A stretch of DNA of 64,000 nt from Saccharopolyspora hirsuta (GTDB taxonomy: Bacteria > Actinomycetota > Actinomycetes > Mycobacteriales > Pseudonocardiaceae). The position numbers and the translations under genes are program-made. Below, one piece after another: positions 1 to 6,599 of this stretch (within the stretch, counting starts at the first letter, position 1; each line of letters opens with the position of its first letter). Below the pieces are notes generated by a model. The model had not been told where the DNA came from. It ran no database searches and saw only the letters and a program-made list of their open reading frames with translations. The stretch spans positions 182,478 through 246,477 of the forward strand of contig NZ_VWPH01000013.1 in the NCBI RefSeq assembly GCF_008630535.1, read 5' to 3'.

Positions 1-300
1 ATCGGCGACGTCTGGCAGGCGTTCGTCTCGATGATGGACCAGCTCAAGGCGCTGCCCGGGGTGGACTTCATCGGCGACATGGACGACGACTCGCACCTGG
101 TCGGGCCGTCCGACGGCTGGCCGTGGACCTGCTACATCCTCGCCGACGTCGACACGCAGGAGACGGTCAAGGCCGCCTGCAACCTCTTCCGCACCACGCC
201 GGTCGCCGACGGCCGCGCCAAGCTGTGGCGCTTCGCCAAGGTCGAGGCCCGGATCGGCCGCGCGCTGACCGTCCGCGAAGACGTCGAGCTTCCCGACTGA
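1..300 (+). CDS. C-terminal part of small protein encoded just upstream of dioxygenase alpha subunit (partial)
   Basis: The frame is open from base 1 to a TGA at 298-300, so at least 99 C-terminal residues of a protein that starts outside the window are present. It is acidic, rich in Asp/Trp, with motifs LKALPGVDFIG and GWPWTCYILADVDT, and has no membrane segment. Only 14 bases separate it from the dioxygenase alpha subunit, so it is the preceding operon member. In iac (indole-3-acetate) clusters small genes iacB and iacI lie in this place; assignment to that family is by position only. I do not recognise the domain with certainty. Confidence 0.6.
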   Translation: MGDVWQAFVSMMDQLKALPGVDFIGDMDDDSHLVGPSDGWPWTCYILADVDTQETVKAACNLFRTTPVADGRAKLWRFAKVEARIGRALTVREDVELPD

Positions 301-314
301 CCAGGGAGAACCCG

Positions 315-1580
315 ATGACCGACAACACCATCGCCGAGCTGGCCGCCGGGGACCGGGTGGCCGGCCGCCTCTACACCGACCCGGACATCTTCGACCAGGA
401 GCTGACCCGGATCTTCGAGCGCACCTGGGTGTGGGTCGCGCACGAGAGCGAGCTGCCCGGGCCGGGCACCTTCAAGTCGACGCACGTCGGCAAGCAGCCG
501 GTGATCGTCACCCGCGACCGCAAGGGCGAGCTGCGCACCCTGCTCAACCGCTGCCGCCACCGCGGCGCCAGCATCTGCGAGAAGCCCAGCGGCAAGGCCA
601 ACGGCTTCACCTGCCCGTACCACGCCTGGTCCTACGGCCTGAACGGGCAGCTGCGCGGCATCCCGTACCCGGACGGCTACGAGGGCGTCCTCGACAAGTC
701 CGAGCTGTCGCTGAAGAAGCTCCGCACCGAGTCCTACGGCGGGCTGGTGTTCGCCACGTTCAACGAGGACGCCGAGCCGCTGGAGGAGTTCCTCGGCGAC
801 GCCAAGCTGTGGATCGACCGGTTCATGAAGCAGGGCGGCGGCTACCCGATCAAGGTGCTGGGCAAGCACCAGTTCAAGTTCCGCGGCAACTGGAAGATCC
901 AGCTGGAGAACACCACCGACGGCTACCACTTCCCGATCGTGCACCGGTCGTGGATGGCCTCGGTGGACGCCGAGACCGCGGACATGATGTCGTTCATGAC
1001 CGACCCGGCCGCGATCACCCACGACCTCGGCAACGGGCACAGCGTGATGCAGATGGTGCCGGAGCACTCCGACCTCGACGCCGACGACGGCACCGAGCCG
1101 CTCCAGGGCCGCTTCGACGACCTCGTGGCCGAGCTGTCGAAGACGCTGGACGACGCGCAGGTGCGCAAGCTGGTCCGCGCCATGCACGGCACCGGGTTCA
1201 ACCTCAACCTGTTCCCGAACGTCTCGATGTCCTCGGCGTTCTTCCGGGTGCTGCGCCCCGTCGCGGTCGACGAGACCTGGATCGAGCACGTCGCGATCGG
1301 TCCGGACGGCCCGCCCGAGGTCGACGCGGTCAACCGGGAGCGGCTGCGCATCCACGAGCACTTCCAGGGCCCGTTCGGGTTCGGCACGCCGGACGACGCC
1401 GAGGGCTGGGACCGGGTCCAGCGCGGTGCGCAGGGCGCGCCGGAGATGCCGATCCTGGTCAACCGCGGCATCGGCCGCGAGACGACGAGCCCGGAGGGCT
1501 GGCCGACGGCCCACGTCACCGACGAGACCGGGATGCGCGCGGCCTACCGCAAGTGGAAGGAGATGATGGGCGATGACTGA
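315..1580 (+). CDS. Rieske aromatic ring-hydroxylating dioxygenase, alpha subunit
   Basis: 421 aa, usual length for the family. Catalytic subunit of a two-component or three-component ring hydroxylase that inserts O2 into an aromatic ring. The Rieske [2Fe-2S] motif is visible at about residues 79-101 (CRH...CPYH). The mononuclear Fe(II) site is DGYHFPIVH (His-x4-His, about residues 201-209) with an acidic candidate third ligand in PDDAEGWDRVQRG. LNLFPNVS is also typical. ATG at 315 is preceded by AGGGAGA; an upstream in-frame extension to 123 overlaps the previous gene and is rejected. It overlaps the beta subunit by 8 bases. Substrate cannot be read from sequence; the gene order alpha-beta-SDR-reductase fits IacC-D-E-F of indole-3-acetate catabolism, and anthranilate/salicylate-type hydroxylases are alternatives. 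Confidence 0.93.
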   Translation: MTDNTIAELAAGDRVAGRLYTDPDIFDQELTRIFERTWVWVAHESELPGPGTFKSTHVGKQPVIVTRDRKGELRTLLNRCRHRGASICEKPSGKANGFTCPYHAWSYGLNGQLRGIPYPDGYEGVLDKSELSLKKLRTESYGGLVFATFNEDAEPLEEFLGDAKLWIDRFMKQGGGYPIKVLGKHQFKFRGNWKIQLENTTDGYHFPIVHRSWMASVDAETADMMSFMTDPAAITHDLGNGHSVMQMVPEHSDLDADDGTEPLQGRFDDLVAELSKTLDDAQVRKLVRAMHGTGFNLNLFPNVSMSSAFFRVLRPVAVDETWIEHVAIGPDGPPEVDAVNRERLRIHEHFQGPFGFGTPDDAEGWDRVQRGAQGAPEMPILVNRGIGRETTSPEGWPTAHVTDETGMRAAYRKWKEMMGDD

Positions 1581-2076
1581 GGCGACCGCGGTGCTGTCCA
1601 CCACCGATCCCCGCGTCGTCCGGGCGATCGAGCTGGTGTGGCGGGAGGCCGAGCTGCTCGACCGCAAGGACTACACCGCCTGGAACGACCTGTTCGCGGC
1701 GGACGGCTACTACGTCATCCCGATCGACCCGCACACCGAGGACTTCGCGAACTCGCTGAACATGGTCTACGACGACGCCCGCATGCGGCAGATGCGCGTG
1801 ACCCGGATGATCGAGGGCTACGCGATCGCGGCGGTCGACGCGGCCCGCACCGTGCGCACGGTGTCCCGCTTCGTGCCCGAGTCGGTCTCCGACGACGAGG
1901 TGGTGCTGCGCTCGGCGCAGATCCTCATCGCCTACAAGCGGGGTCGCCACGACATCTGGGCGGGCGACCTGGTGCACCGGATCCGGCTGTCGGACACCGG
2001 TGACCGGATCGTGCAGAAGGTCGTGCGGCTCGTGGACAGCGAGGACGCCGTGCCAGCAGCGGGATTCCTGCTGTGA
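1573..2076 (+). CDS. Aromatic ring-hydroxylating dioxygenase, beta subunit
   Basis: 167 aa, normal for the Ring_hydroxyl_B (NTF2/SnoaL-like fold) family, which packs against the alpha subunit in an alpha3beta3 hexamer and is mostly structural. Family features seen: an N-terminal helix with EAELLDRKDYTAWNDLF, then YYVIPID, and RMRQMRVTRM-like basic patch. Start ATG 1573 overlaps the alpha stop, and its own TGA overlaps the SDR start as GTGA, so translation of the operon is coupled. Confidence 0.9.
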   Translation: MTEATAVLSTTDPRVVRAIELVWREAELLDRKDYTAWNDLFAADGYYVIPIDPHTEDFANSLNMVYDDARMRQMRVTRMIEGYAIAAVDAARTVRTVSRFVPESVSDDEVVLRSAQILIAYKRGRHDIWAGDLVHRIRLSDTGDRIVQKVVRLVDSEDAVPAAGFLL

Positions 2077-2801
2077 GCGCCGAGCAGGTCGCGGTGGTGA
2101 CCGGCGGGGCCAGCGGGCTGGGCGAGCACATCGTCCGCCGCCTGCACGCCGACGGCTACCGCGTCGCCGTGGCGGACGTGGCCGACGCCTCGGCGCTGAC
2201 CGCAGAGCTGGGCAGCGCGCGGGCCTACCGCGTCGACGTGCGGGAACGCGCTGCGCTGGAGCAGCTGCTCGCCGACGTGGTGGCCGACTTCGGCGGGGTG
2301 CACGTCCTGGTCAACAACGCCGCCCGCACGCAGGCGAAGCCGCTGCTGGAGATCACGCCGGAGGAGCTCGACGCCGTGATGGCGGTGAACTTCACCGGCA
2401 CCTTCACCGCCTGCCAGGTCTTCGGCAGGCACTTCGCCGACCAGGGCTACGGCCGGATCGTCAACATGGCCTCGCTGGCCGGGCAGAACGGCGGCACCGC
2501 GACCGGCGGCCACTACGCCTCGTCCAAGGGCGCGATCATGTCCGCGACCAAGGTCTTCGCCCGGGAGCTCGCGCCCCGCGGCGTGACGGTCAACGCGGTG
2601 TCCCCCGGCCCGCAGGACAGCCCGATGGTGCGGTCGATCATCGGCGAGGACGCCCTCGACGCCTACGCGGCGAGCATCCCGGTCGGACGGCTCGGAGACC
2701 CGGCGTTCATCGCCCGCATGGTGGCGCTGCTGGCCTCGCCCGAGGCCGCCTCGGTCACCGGGGCCTGCTGGGACGCCAACGGCGGCCTCTACCTGCGTTG
2801 A
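2073..2801 (+). CDS. SDR family dehydrogenase of the dioxygenase operon
   Basis: 242 aa classical short-chain dehydrogenase. The NAD(P)-binding glycine motif TGGASGLG is at residues 10-17, NNAA at about 85, and the catalytic YASSK at about 148-152. Its GTG start overlaps the beta-subunit stop. The likely role is oxidation of the cis-dihydrodiol made by the dioxygenase, or of a later alcohol intermediate; this is inferred from operon position (IacE-like place). The C-terminus VTGACWDANGGLYLR is typical of the fold. Confidence 0.88.
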   Translation: MSAEQVAVVTGGASGLGEHIVRRLHADGYRVAVADVADASALTAELGSARAYRVDVRERAALEQLLADVVADFGGVHVLVNNAARTQAKPLLEITPEELDAVMAVNFTGTFTACQVFGRHFADQGYGRIVNMASLAGQNGGTATGGHYASSKGAIMSATKVFARELAPRGVTVNAVSPGPQDSPMVRSIIGEDALDAYAASIPVGRLGDPAFIARMVALLASPEAASVTGACWDANGGLYLR

Positions 2802-2812
2802 TGGGAGGTGCG

Positions 2813-3748
2813 ATGAAGGTCGAGGTCGTCGAGGTGGTGGAGGCGGCCGCGGGGGTCCGCGCGCTGCGGCTGGTCCGCGCGGACGGCGCTCCGTTCGACG
2901 CCCACCGGGCGGGCGCGCACGTGGACGTCACCGGCCCGACCGGGCTGCTGCGGCAGTACTCGCTGTGCGGGCCGCCCGCGGACCGGCAGTCCCTGCTCAT
3001 CGCGGTGAAGCGGGAGCCGGGGTCGCGGGGCGGTTCGGCGGCGTTGCACGAGGTGTCCGTCGGCGAGCACCTGGAGGTCGGGCCGCCGCGCAACCTGCTG
3101 GCCCTGGCCGACGACGCGGACCGCCACGTCCTCGTCGCGGGCGGGATCGGCGTGACGCCGCTGCTGAGCATGGCCCACGAGCTGCGGCGCACCGGAGCCG
3201 CGTTCGAGCTGCACTACTTCGCCCGCACCCGGGACGAGGCGGCCTTCGCTGACCTGCTGGAAAGCGAGTTCCGCGCCCACCTGCACATCGGCGTCCCCCG
3301 CGACGAGCAACCGGCCCTGCTCGCCGAGGTCGCCGCCGAGCTGACCCCGGCCGCGCACGTCTACACCTGCGGCCCAGAGGGGTTCATGGACCAGGTGACC
3401 GGCGTGTTCGCCCCGGTCGTCGGGGCGGACCACGTGCACGTCGAGCACTTCACCGCGGCCGAGGTCGACACCAGCGGCGACGCGCCGTTCACCGTGGAGC
3501 TCGACACCGGGGAGGTCTTCGAGGTCCCGGCGGACCGCTCGATCCTGTCGGTCCTGGAGGAGGGCGGCATCGACGTGGCGAAGTCCTGCGAGGAAGGCAT
3601 CTGCGGCTCCTGCGTGTCCGGCGTCCTCGACGGCGTCCCCGACCACCGCGACAACTGCCTGTCCAAGGCGGAGAAGGAGTCCGGCGACCAGATGGCCCTC
3701 TGCGTCTCCCGGGCCCGGACCGAGAAGCTGGTCATCGAGCTGTACTGA
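2813..3748 (+). CDS. FMN/[2Fe-2S] oxidoreductase (phthalate dioxygenase reductase type), electron donor of the dioxygenase
   Basis: 311 aa. Three modules are visible in order: an FMN/flavin-binding beta-barrel with RQYSLCGP (about residue 47), a nucleotide-binding domain with GGIGVTPLLSM and CGPEGFM, and a C-terminal plant-type ferredoxin with CEEGICGSC followed by a fourth Cys in MALC. This is the phthalate dioxygenase reductase/VanB arrangement and passes electrons from NAD(P)H to the Rieske centre. ATG 2813 is chosen over the in-frame ATG 2801 because GGGAGG lies 5 bases upstream of 2813. It is the last gene of the operon and is followed by a strong terminator. Confidence 0.92.
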   Translation: MKVEVVEVVEAAAGVRALRLVRADGAPFDAHRAGAHVDVTGPTGLLRQYSLCGPPADRQSLLIAVKREPGSRGGSAALHEVSVGEHLEVGPPRNLLALADDADRHVLVAGGIGVTPLLSMAHELRRTGAAFELHYFARTRDEAAFADLLESEFRAHLHIGVPRDEQPALLAEVAAELTPAAHVYTCGPEGFMDQVTGVFAPVVGADHVHVEHFTAAEVDTSGDAPFTVELDTGEVFEVPADRSILSVLEEGGIDVAKSCEEGICGSCVSGVLDGVPDHRDNCLSKAEKESGDQMALCVSRARTEKLVIELY

Positions 3749-3758
3749 CCGTCAGACG

Positions 3759-3798
3759 ACGGTGCCCGCATGGTGAAGCAGCACCATGCGGGCACCGT
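3759..3798. terminator. Bidirectional hairpin terminator between dioxygenase operon and DUF397 gene
   Basis: Perfect 17-bp inverted repeat (3759-3775 with 3782-3798) around a 6-base loop AAGCAG, followed by TTGTATCG. It lies between convergent genes, so it can serve both. Confidence 0.85.
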
Positions 3799-3816
3799 TG
3801 TATCGTGCGTGCTACC

Positions 3817-4026
3817 TCAGCCGTCGAAGCGGTCGGCCTTCACCGCTGCGATGAACGCGGCCCACTGGCCTGGAGTGGTGGTGAAGTATCCGGCGGCGCG
3901 GTCCTTCGTGTCGCGAACCGCGGCGCCGCTGCCTAACCGGCCCACCTCGACACAGGCGGAGCCGTTCACCGATCGGCTGGATTTCCGCCAGTTAACCGGC
4001 TCGTGCTGTACCGTCATTTTCCGCAT
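3817..4026 (-). CDS. DUF397 small protein, partner of XRE regulator
   Basis: 69 aa (66 if the internal ATG at 4017 is used). The DUF397 signature WRKSSRS at residues 13-19, CVEVG and AAVRDTKD are clear, followed by a W-x-x-F tail. It overlaps the end of the upstream XRE gene by some 35 bases, the usual organisation of Scr1/WhiJ-like pairs in Streptomyces and Pseudonocardiaceae, where the small protein modulates the regulator. The molecular role of DUF397 proteins is not settled. Confidence 0.88.
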   Translation of the reverse strand: MRKMTVQHEPVNWRKSSRSVNGSACVEVGRLGSGAAVRDTKDRAAGYFTTTPGQWAAFIAAVKADRFDG

Positions 4027-4864
4027 CCAATCTGTTGATCACCTCGGCGATGAGCTCGGATGTGGCCTCCGGGCTCATCGCAACTTCTTCCACCTTCGCA
4101 GCCGCTTCCTGGTATGTGGCGACGTCGGCAGTTTCGTGGAGGAACAAGGAGGATCGTCGTGTCTCCAGCTGGACCGCTGGTGCAGAACCTTCGCCGCGCT
4201 CGACGATGACGAATGCGCCCTCAAGCCCTGGATGCCAGCTCACGCTCATCGGTACCACGCGCAGGTTGACGGTGGGCCACTCCATGACGTGAAGCAGCCA
4301 CTGCAGTTGCTCGTGCATCACCTGCGGTCCGCCGATCAAGCGGTAGAGCGCGCTCTCGTCAACGAACGCGGACAGGCTGGCTGGCCTGCTGGTGCGCGTA
4401 ATGACATCCCGTCGGCCAAGGCGAACCGCGACACGTGTTTCGATGTCGGCATCCGGAACGCCACCAGCGATCATGATCGCCCGCGCGTAGTTCCCGGTCT
4501 GCAGTAGGCCAGGAATCAGCATCGCCGAGACATCTGTGATCGCTGTTGCATCGCGTTCGAGTTCCAGCAGTGCGGCGGTCTGCCGTTGCTGTTCGGGCAG
4601 GCTGGTGGCCACCCAGTGCGAACCATCGGTGTCGCGCGCCAGCTCCACGAGCTCCTCGCGGAGCGCGTTGTCCGCGCCGAGTGCCGAGAGCACGGTGGCG
4701 ACGTCGACAGGTCGTGGCGAGCGCTCGCCCTTCTCCCAACGGCCGATGGTCGTGTGCGAGAGGCCGAGCTTGTCGGCGAGTTGCCGAGCGCTGAGCCCCG
4801 CATCTTCGCGAGCGCGGCGAAGTTCGGAGCCGATCGCCACTGCTTTCGGGGTGGTGCCAGCCAT
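3992..4864 (-). CDS. Scr1/WhiJ-like XRE transcriptional regulator with DUF5753 domain
   Basis: 290 aa. An N-terminal helix-turn-helix lies at about residues 15-55 (SARQLADKLGLSHTTIGRWE), followed by a DUF5753 domain with MLIPGLLQTGNYARAIM, typical of this family. ATG at 4864 was chosen because homologues begin just before the HTH; the longer open frame to 4987 runs through the divergent promoter. It is paired with the overlapping DUF397 gene. Such pairs act in development and secondary metabolism in streptomycetes; the target here is unknown. Confidence 0.88.
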   Translation of the reverse strand: MAGTTPKAVAIGSELRRAREDAGLSARQLADKLGLSHTTIGRWEKGERSPRPVDVATVLSALGADNALREELVELARDTDGSHWVATSLPEQQRQTAALLELERDATAITDVSAMLIPGLLQTGNYARAIMIAGGVPDADIETRVAVRLGRRDVITRTSRPASLSAFVDESALYRLIGGPQVMHEQLQWLLHVMEWPTVNLRVVPMSVSWHPGLEGAFVIVERGEGSAPAVQLETRRSSLFLHETADVATYQEAAAKVEEVAMSPEATSELIAEVINRLDAENDGTARAG

Positions 4865-4919
4865 GTGCCACAGGATAACGACGCCCGAGGTGGTGACTAG
4901 TTCGCCCGAAAGATGAATT

Positions 4920-4967
4920 GTGCCAACTGGCACCGGTCGATCATCCTGAATGTATCCAGTTGGCACC
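4920..4967. promoter_or_regulatory. Inverted-repeat operator candidate in divergent promoter of XRE and zinc-binding-like gene
   Basis: TGCCAACTGG at 4921-4930 recurs as its exact reverse complement CCAGTTGGCA at 4956-4965; the first copy is itself nearly palindromic (GTGCCAACTGGCAC, 4920-4933). The pair sits between the XRE gene start (4864) and the start at 5008, so it is a good candidate binding site for the adjacent regulator. Confidence 0.55.
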
Positions 4968-5007
4968 ACGGTTCCGGCTGGGAGCAACTTACCGGACGGA
5001 GGTCGCC

Positions 5008-5250
5008 ATGCCTGGATACAGCCCCCACCCGTTCCACTGGACTCCGGCTGATGGTCAGCGGCACGCGAGCGCTGACGCGCATCCGCCGGGTGCGTTGGTC
5101 TATCCGGACGGGACCGAGGTGACGACGTTGTGCGAGCGGACCGTGCTGGCCGAATCCGGCGATATGGCGTGGTTGTGGCCGACCTGCGCGGACTGCAACG
5201 CGGCGGCGCGGGCGCTGGTCGGGCTTCCGCCGTTGGCCGGTGAGCGATGA
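5008..5250 (+). CDS. Small zinc-finger-like protein
   Basis: 80 aa. ATG 5008 is preceded by GGACGGAGG. The sequence has a His-rich N-terminus (HPFHWTPADGQRHASADAH) and Cys residues as TLCERT and CADC near the C-terminus, so a Cys/His metal site is likely. Such small proteins often sit next to Scr1/DUF397 pairs in Pseudonocardiaceae. It overlaps the next gene as ATGA. Function is not known. Confidence 0.7.
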   Translation: MPGYSPHPFHWTPADGQRHASADAHPPGALVYPDGTEVTTLCERTVLAESGDMAWLWPTCADCNAAARALVGLPPLAGER

Positions 5251-5447
5251 GCGCGGGGCGTCCGCAGCTCGCCTACTTGGCGCGCGGGGCGATTCTCGCG
5301 CTGGACGGCGCAGCTGCGGACCTGGAATCGGGGGAGTGCACGTCGTTCGAGCGCGAGCGGCTGGCGAGCTGCCTGGAACGGGTGGTCGGGGCGCTGCGCT
5401 CGGAGAACCCGGTCATCACCATTCGAGCTGAGAGGACAGATCGTTGA
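5247..5447 (+). CDS. Hypothetical small protein in coupled operon
   Basis: 66 aa, starts in the ATGA overlap with the preceding gene and ends in a TTGA overlap with the next. The sequence is mainly helical with no motif I recognise (GRPQLAYLARGAILALDG; LERVVGALRSENPVI). Position and coupling are the main evidence that it is real. Confidence 0.6.
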   Translation: MSAGRPQLAYLARGAILALDGAAADLESGECTSFERERLASCLERVVGALRSENPVITIRAERTDR

Positions 5448-5771
5448 TCATCGTGCTGGTCTCATCCCTGGCGGCCGTCGTTGCTTTCGCCGGTTGGTTG
5501 TCGGTGCGCCAGTTCGCCGAGCAGGGCAAGCACGCTGGCGCGGGCGTGGGTGCGTTGACGGTGCAGCAGCTGCTGGCCCAGATAGATGCCGAGGACGCGC
5601 GGTGGCAGGCATCGGTTGCGCGAGCCGGTGACGAGGGGCGATCCGCTCGACGACTCGGTGACGCAGCTGCTGCCGCGCGCTGAGACGGGGCTTCCGCTCG
5701 GCGACCCCGATCTGATGGCCAGGCATCCGTGGACGTTGCGCCGGATTCACGCCGGTCTCCACCGGTTGTAA
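5444..5771 (+). pseudogene. Membrane-anchored small protein, probably frameshifted at a G4 run
   Basis: TTG 5444 overlaps the preceding stop. Residues 1-20 form one hydrophobic segment (MIIVLVSSLAAVVAFAGWL), then a soluble helix (VQQLLAQIDAEDARW). The frame ends at 5683, but good G/C third-position use continues in the next frame to a TAA at 5769-5771. Removing one G from GGGG at 5635-5638 joins both into a smooth 108-aa protein ending HPWTLRRIHAGLHRL. Either a sequencing indel or a real mutation; unshifted, the product is 79 aa. Confidence 0.6.
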
Positions 5772-5863
5772 GACCCGGCGAGGCCACCGCGTTCCCCTCC
5801 CAACCCGGTGTCCTCGTCGTCGGTGCCCGCGCCGTCGGCCCCCAGGCGGCAGCCGGGCACGCG

Positions 5864-5956
5864 GATGGTCGGGCGGGCACGCGCCCTCCCCGACACCGCC
5901 CGACCATCCACCTCGCCCCCGGCGCGACGCTGCCCTCAACCCGATCGCGCCGGGGG
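5864..5956. terminator. Two successive hairpins downstream of the small-gene operon
   Basis: A perfect 13-bp inverted repeat (5864-5876 with 5896-5908) is followed by a perfect 12-bp one (5916-5927 with 5945-5956). The 261-bp stretch 5772-6032 holds no convincing gene otherwise. Confidence 0.65.
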
Positions 5957-6032
5957 CGTTTCCCGGGAATCCGCCTGAGGTCTGGTGACCAGATGGCGCT
6001 GAGCGTCAGGGGTCTGCGCGAGGATCGCGACC

Positions 6033-6542
6033 ATGGCGAGAACACTGTTCGACGGCGAGGTCCCGGTCCACTACGGACAGGTCTACGTCGAGAGCGGGGG
6101 CGAGTACCTCGATCTGCAGAAGTCCCTGGCCGGACAGCGCAACGGACTGCTCGGCGCCGCAGAACCCGGAGGCCTGTTCCTGATCACCGGCCTGCACACC
6201 GGAGACGTCGGCTTCACCGTCGAACTCCACGAACAAGCCCCACCGCTGGACGACACCTGGGAGGAGATCGTCGAGGCCTCGTACCAACCGGCGGGCGATG
6301 CCTCCCTCGTCAGCTGGGGAGGTGAGGCCAGCTGGCCGCTCGACCTGACCGAAACCGACTACCGGGCCCGCTACAGCGCACTCCGGATGGACGAGGCGAA
6401 CGAGCTGGACACGAGGCTGAACGACGAACCGCTGGTCGACCGCTACCTCCTCCAGCTCTGGCCCGCCCCGCCCGCGCCGGACCGGATCCTCAAGCAGACC
6501 AGCGACATCGCCGCCTACTGGCACGGCGTCGCCGGAGGATGA
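6033..6542 (+). CDS. Hypothetical protein (169 aa)
   Basis: 169 aa, acidic, no signal peptide or membrane segment. It begins MARTLFDGEVPVHYGQVYVE and is rich in aromatic residues with repeated short beta-strand patterns (GGLFLITGLHTGDVGFTVEL). GAGGATCG precedes ATG 6033. The fold looks like a small beta-rich cytosolic domain of the kind seen in immunity-like proteins, but I cannot place it in a family. It is convergent with the amidase gene. Confidence 0.65.
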   Translation: MARTLFDGEVPVHYGQVYVESGGEYLDLQKSLAGQRNGLLGAAEPGGLFLITGLHTGDVGFTVELHEQAPPLDDTWEEIVEASYQPAGDASLVSWGGEASWPLDLTETDYRARYSALRMDEANELDTRLNDEPLVDRYLLQLWPAPPAPDRILKQTSDIAAYWHGVAGG

Positions 6543-6568
6543 CCGACCAACGTCCTCAGTGGGCACGA

Positions 6569-6589
6569 TGAGCGGAAGCCTCCCGCTCA
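6569..6589. terminator. Short hairpin between convergent genes
   Basis: TGAGCGG (6569-6575) pairs with CCGCTCA (6583-6589) between the hypothetical gene and the amidase gene. Confidence 0.5.
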
Positions 6590-6599
6590 CCCCGGTCGA

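Noticed and set aside
132..1667. Long minus-strand open frame of 511 aa opposite the dioxygenase alpha subunit
   Set aside because: It is a shadow of the real gene in high-GC DNA: Arg/Val/Leu-rich, no motif, while the plus strand has Rieske and Fe(II) motifs.
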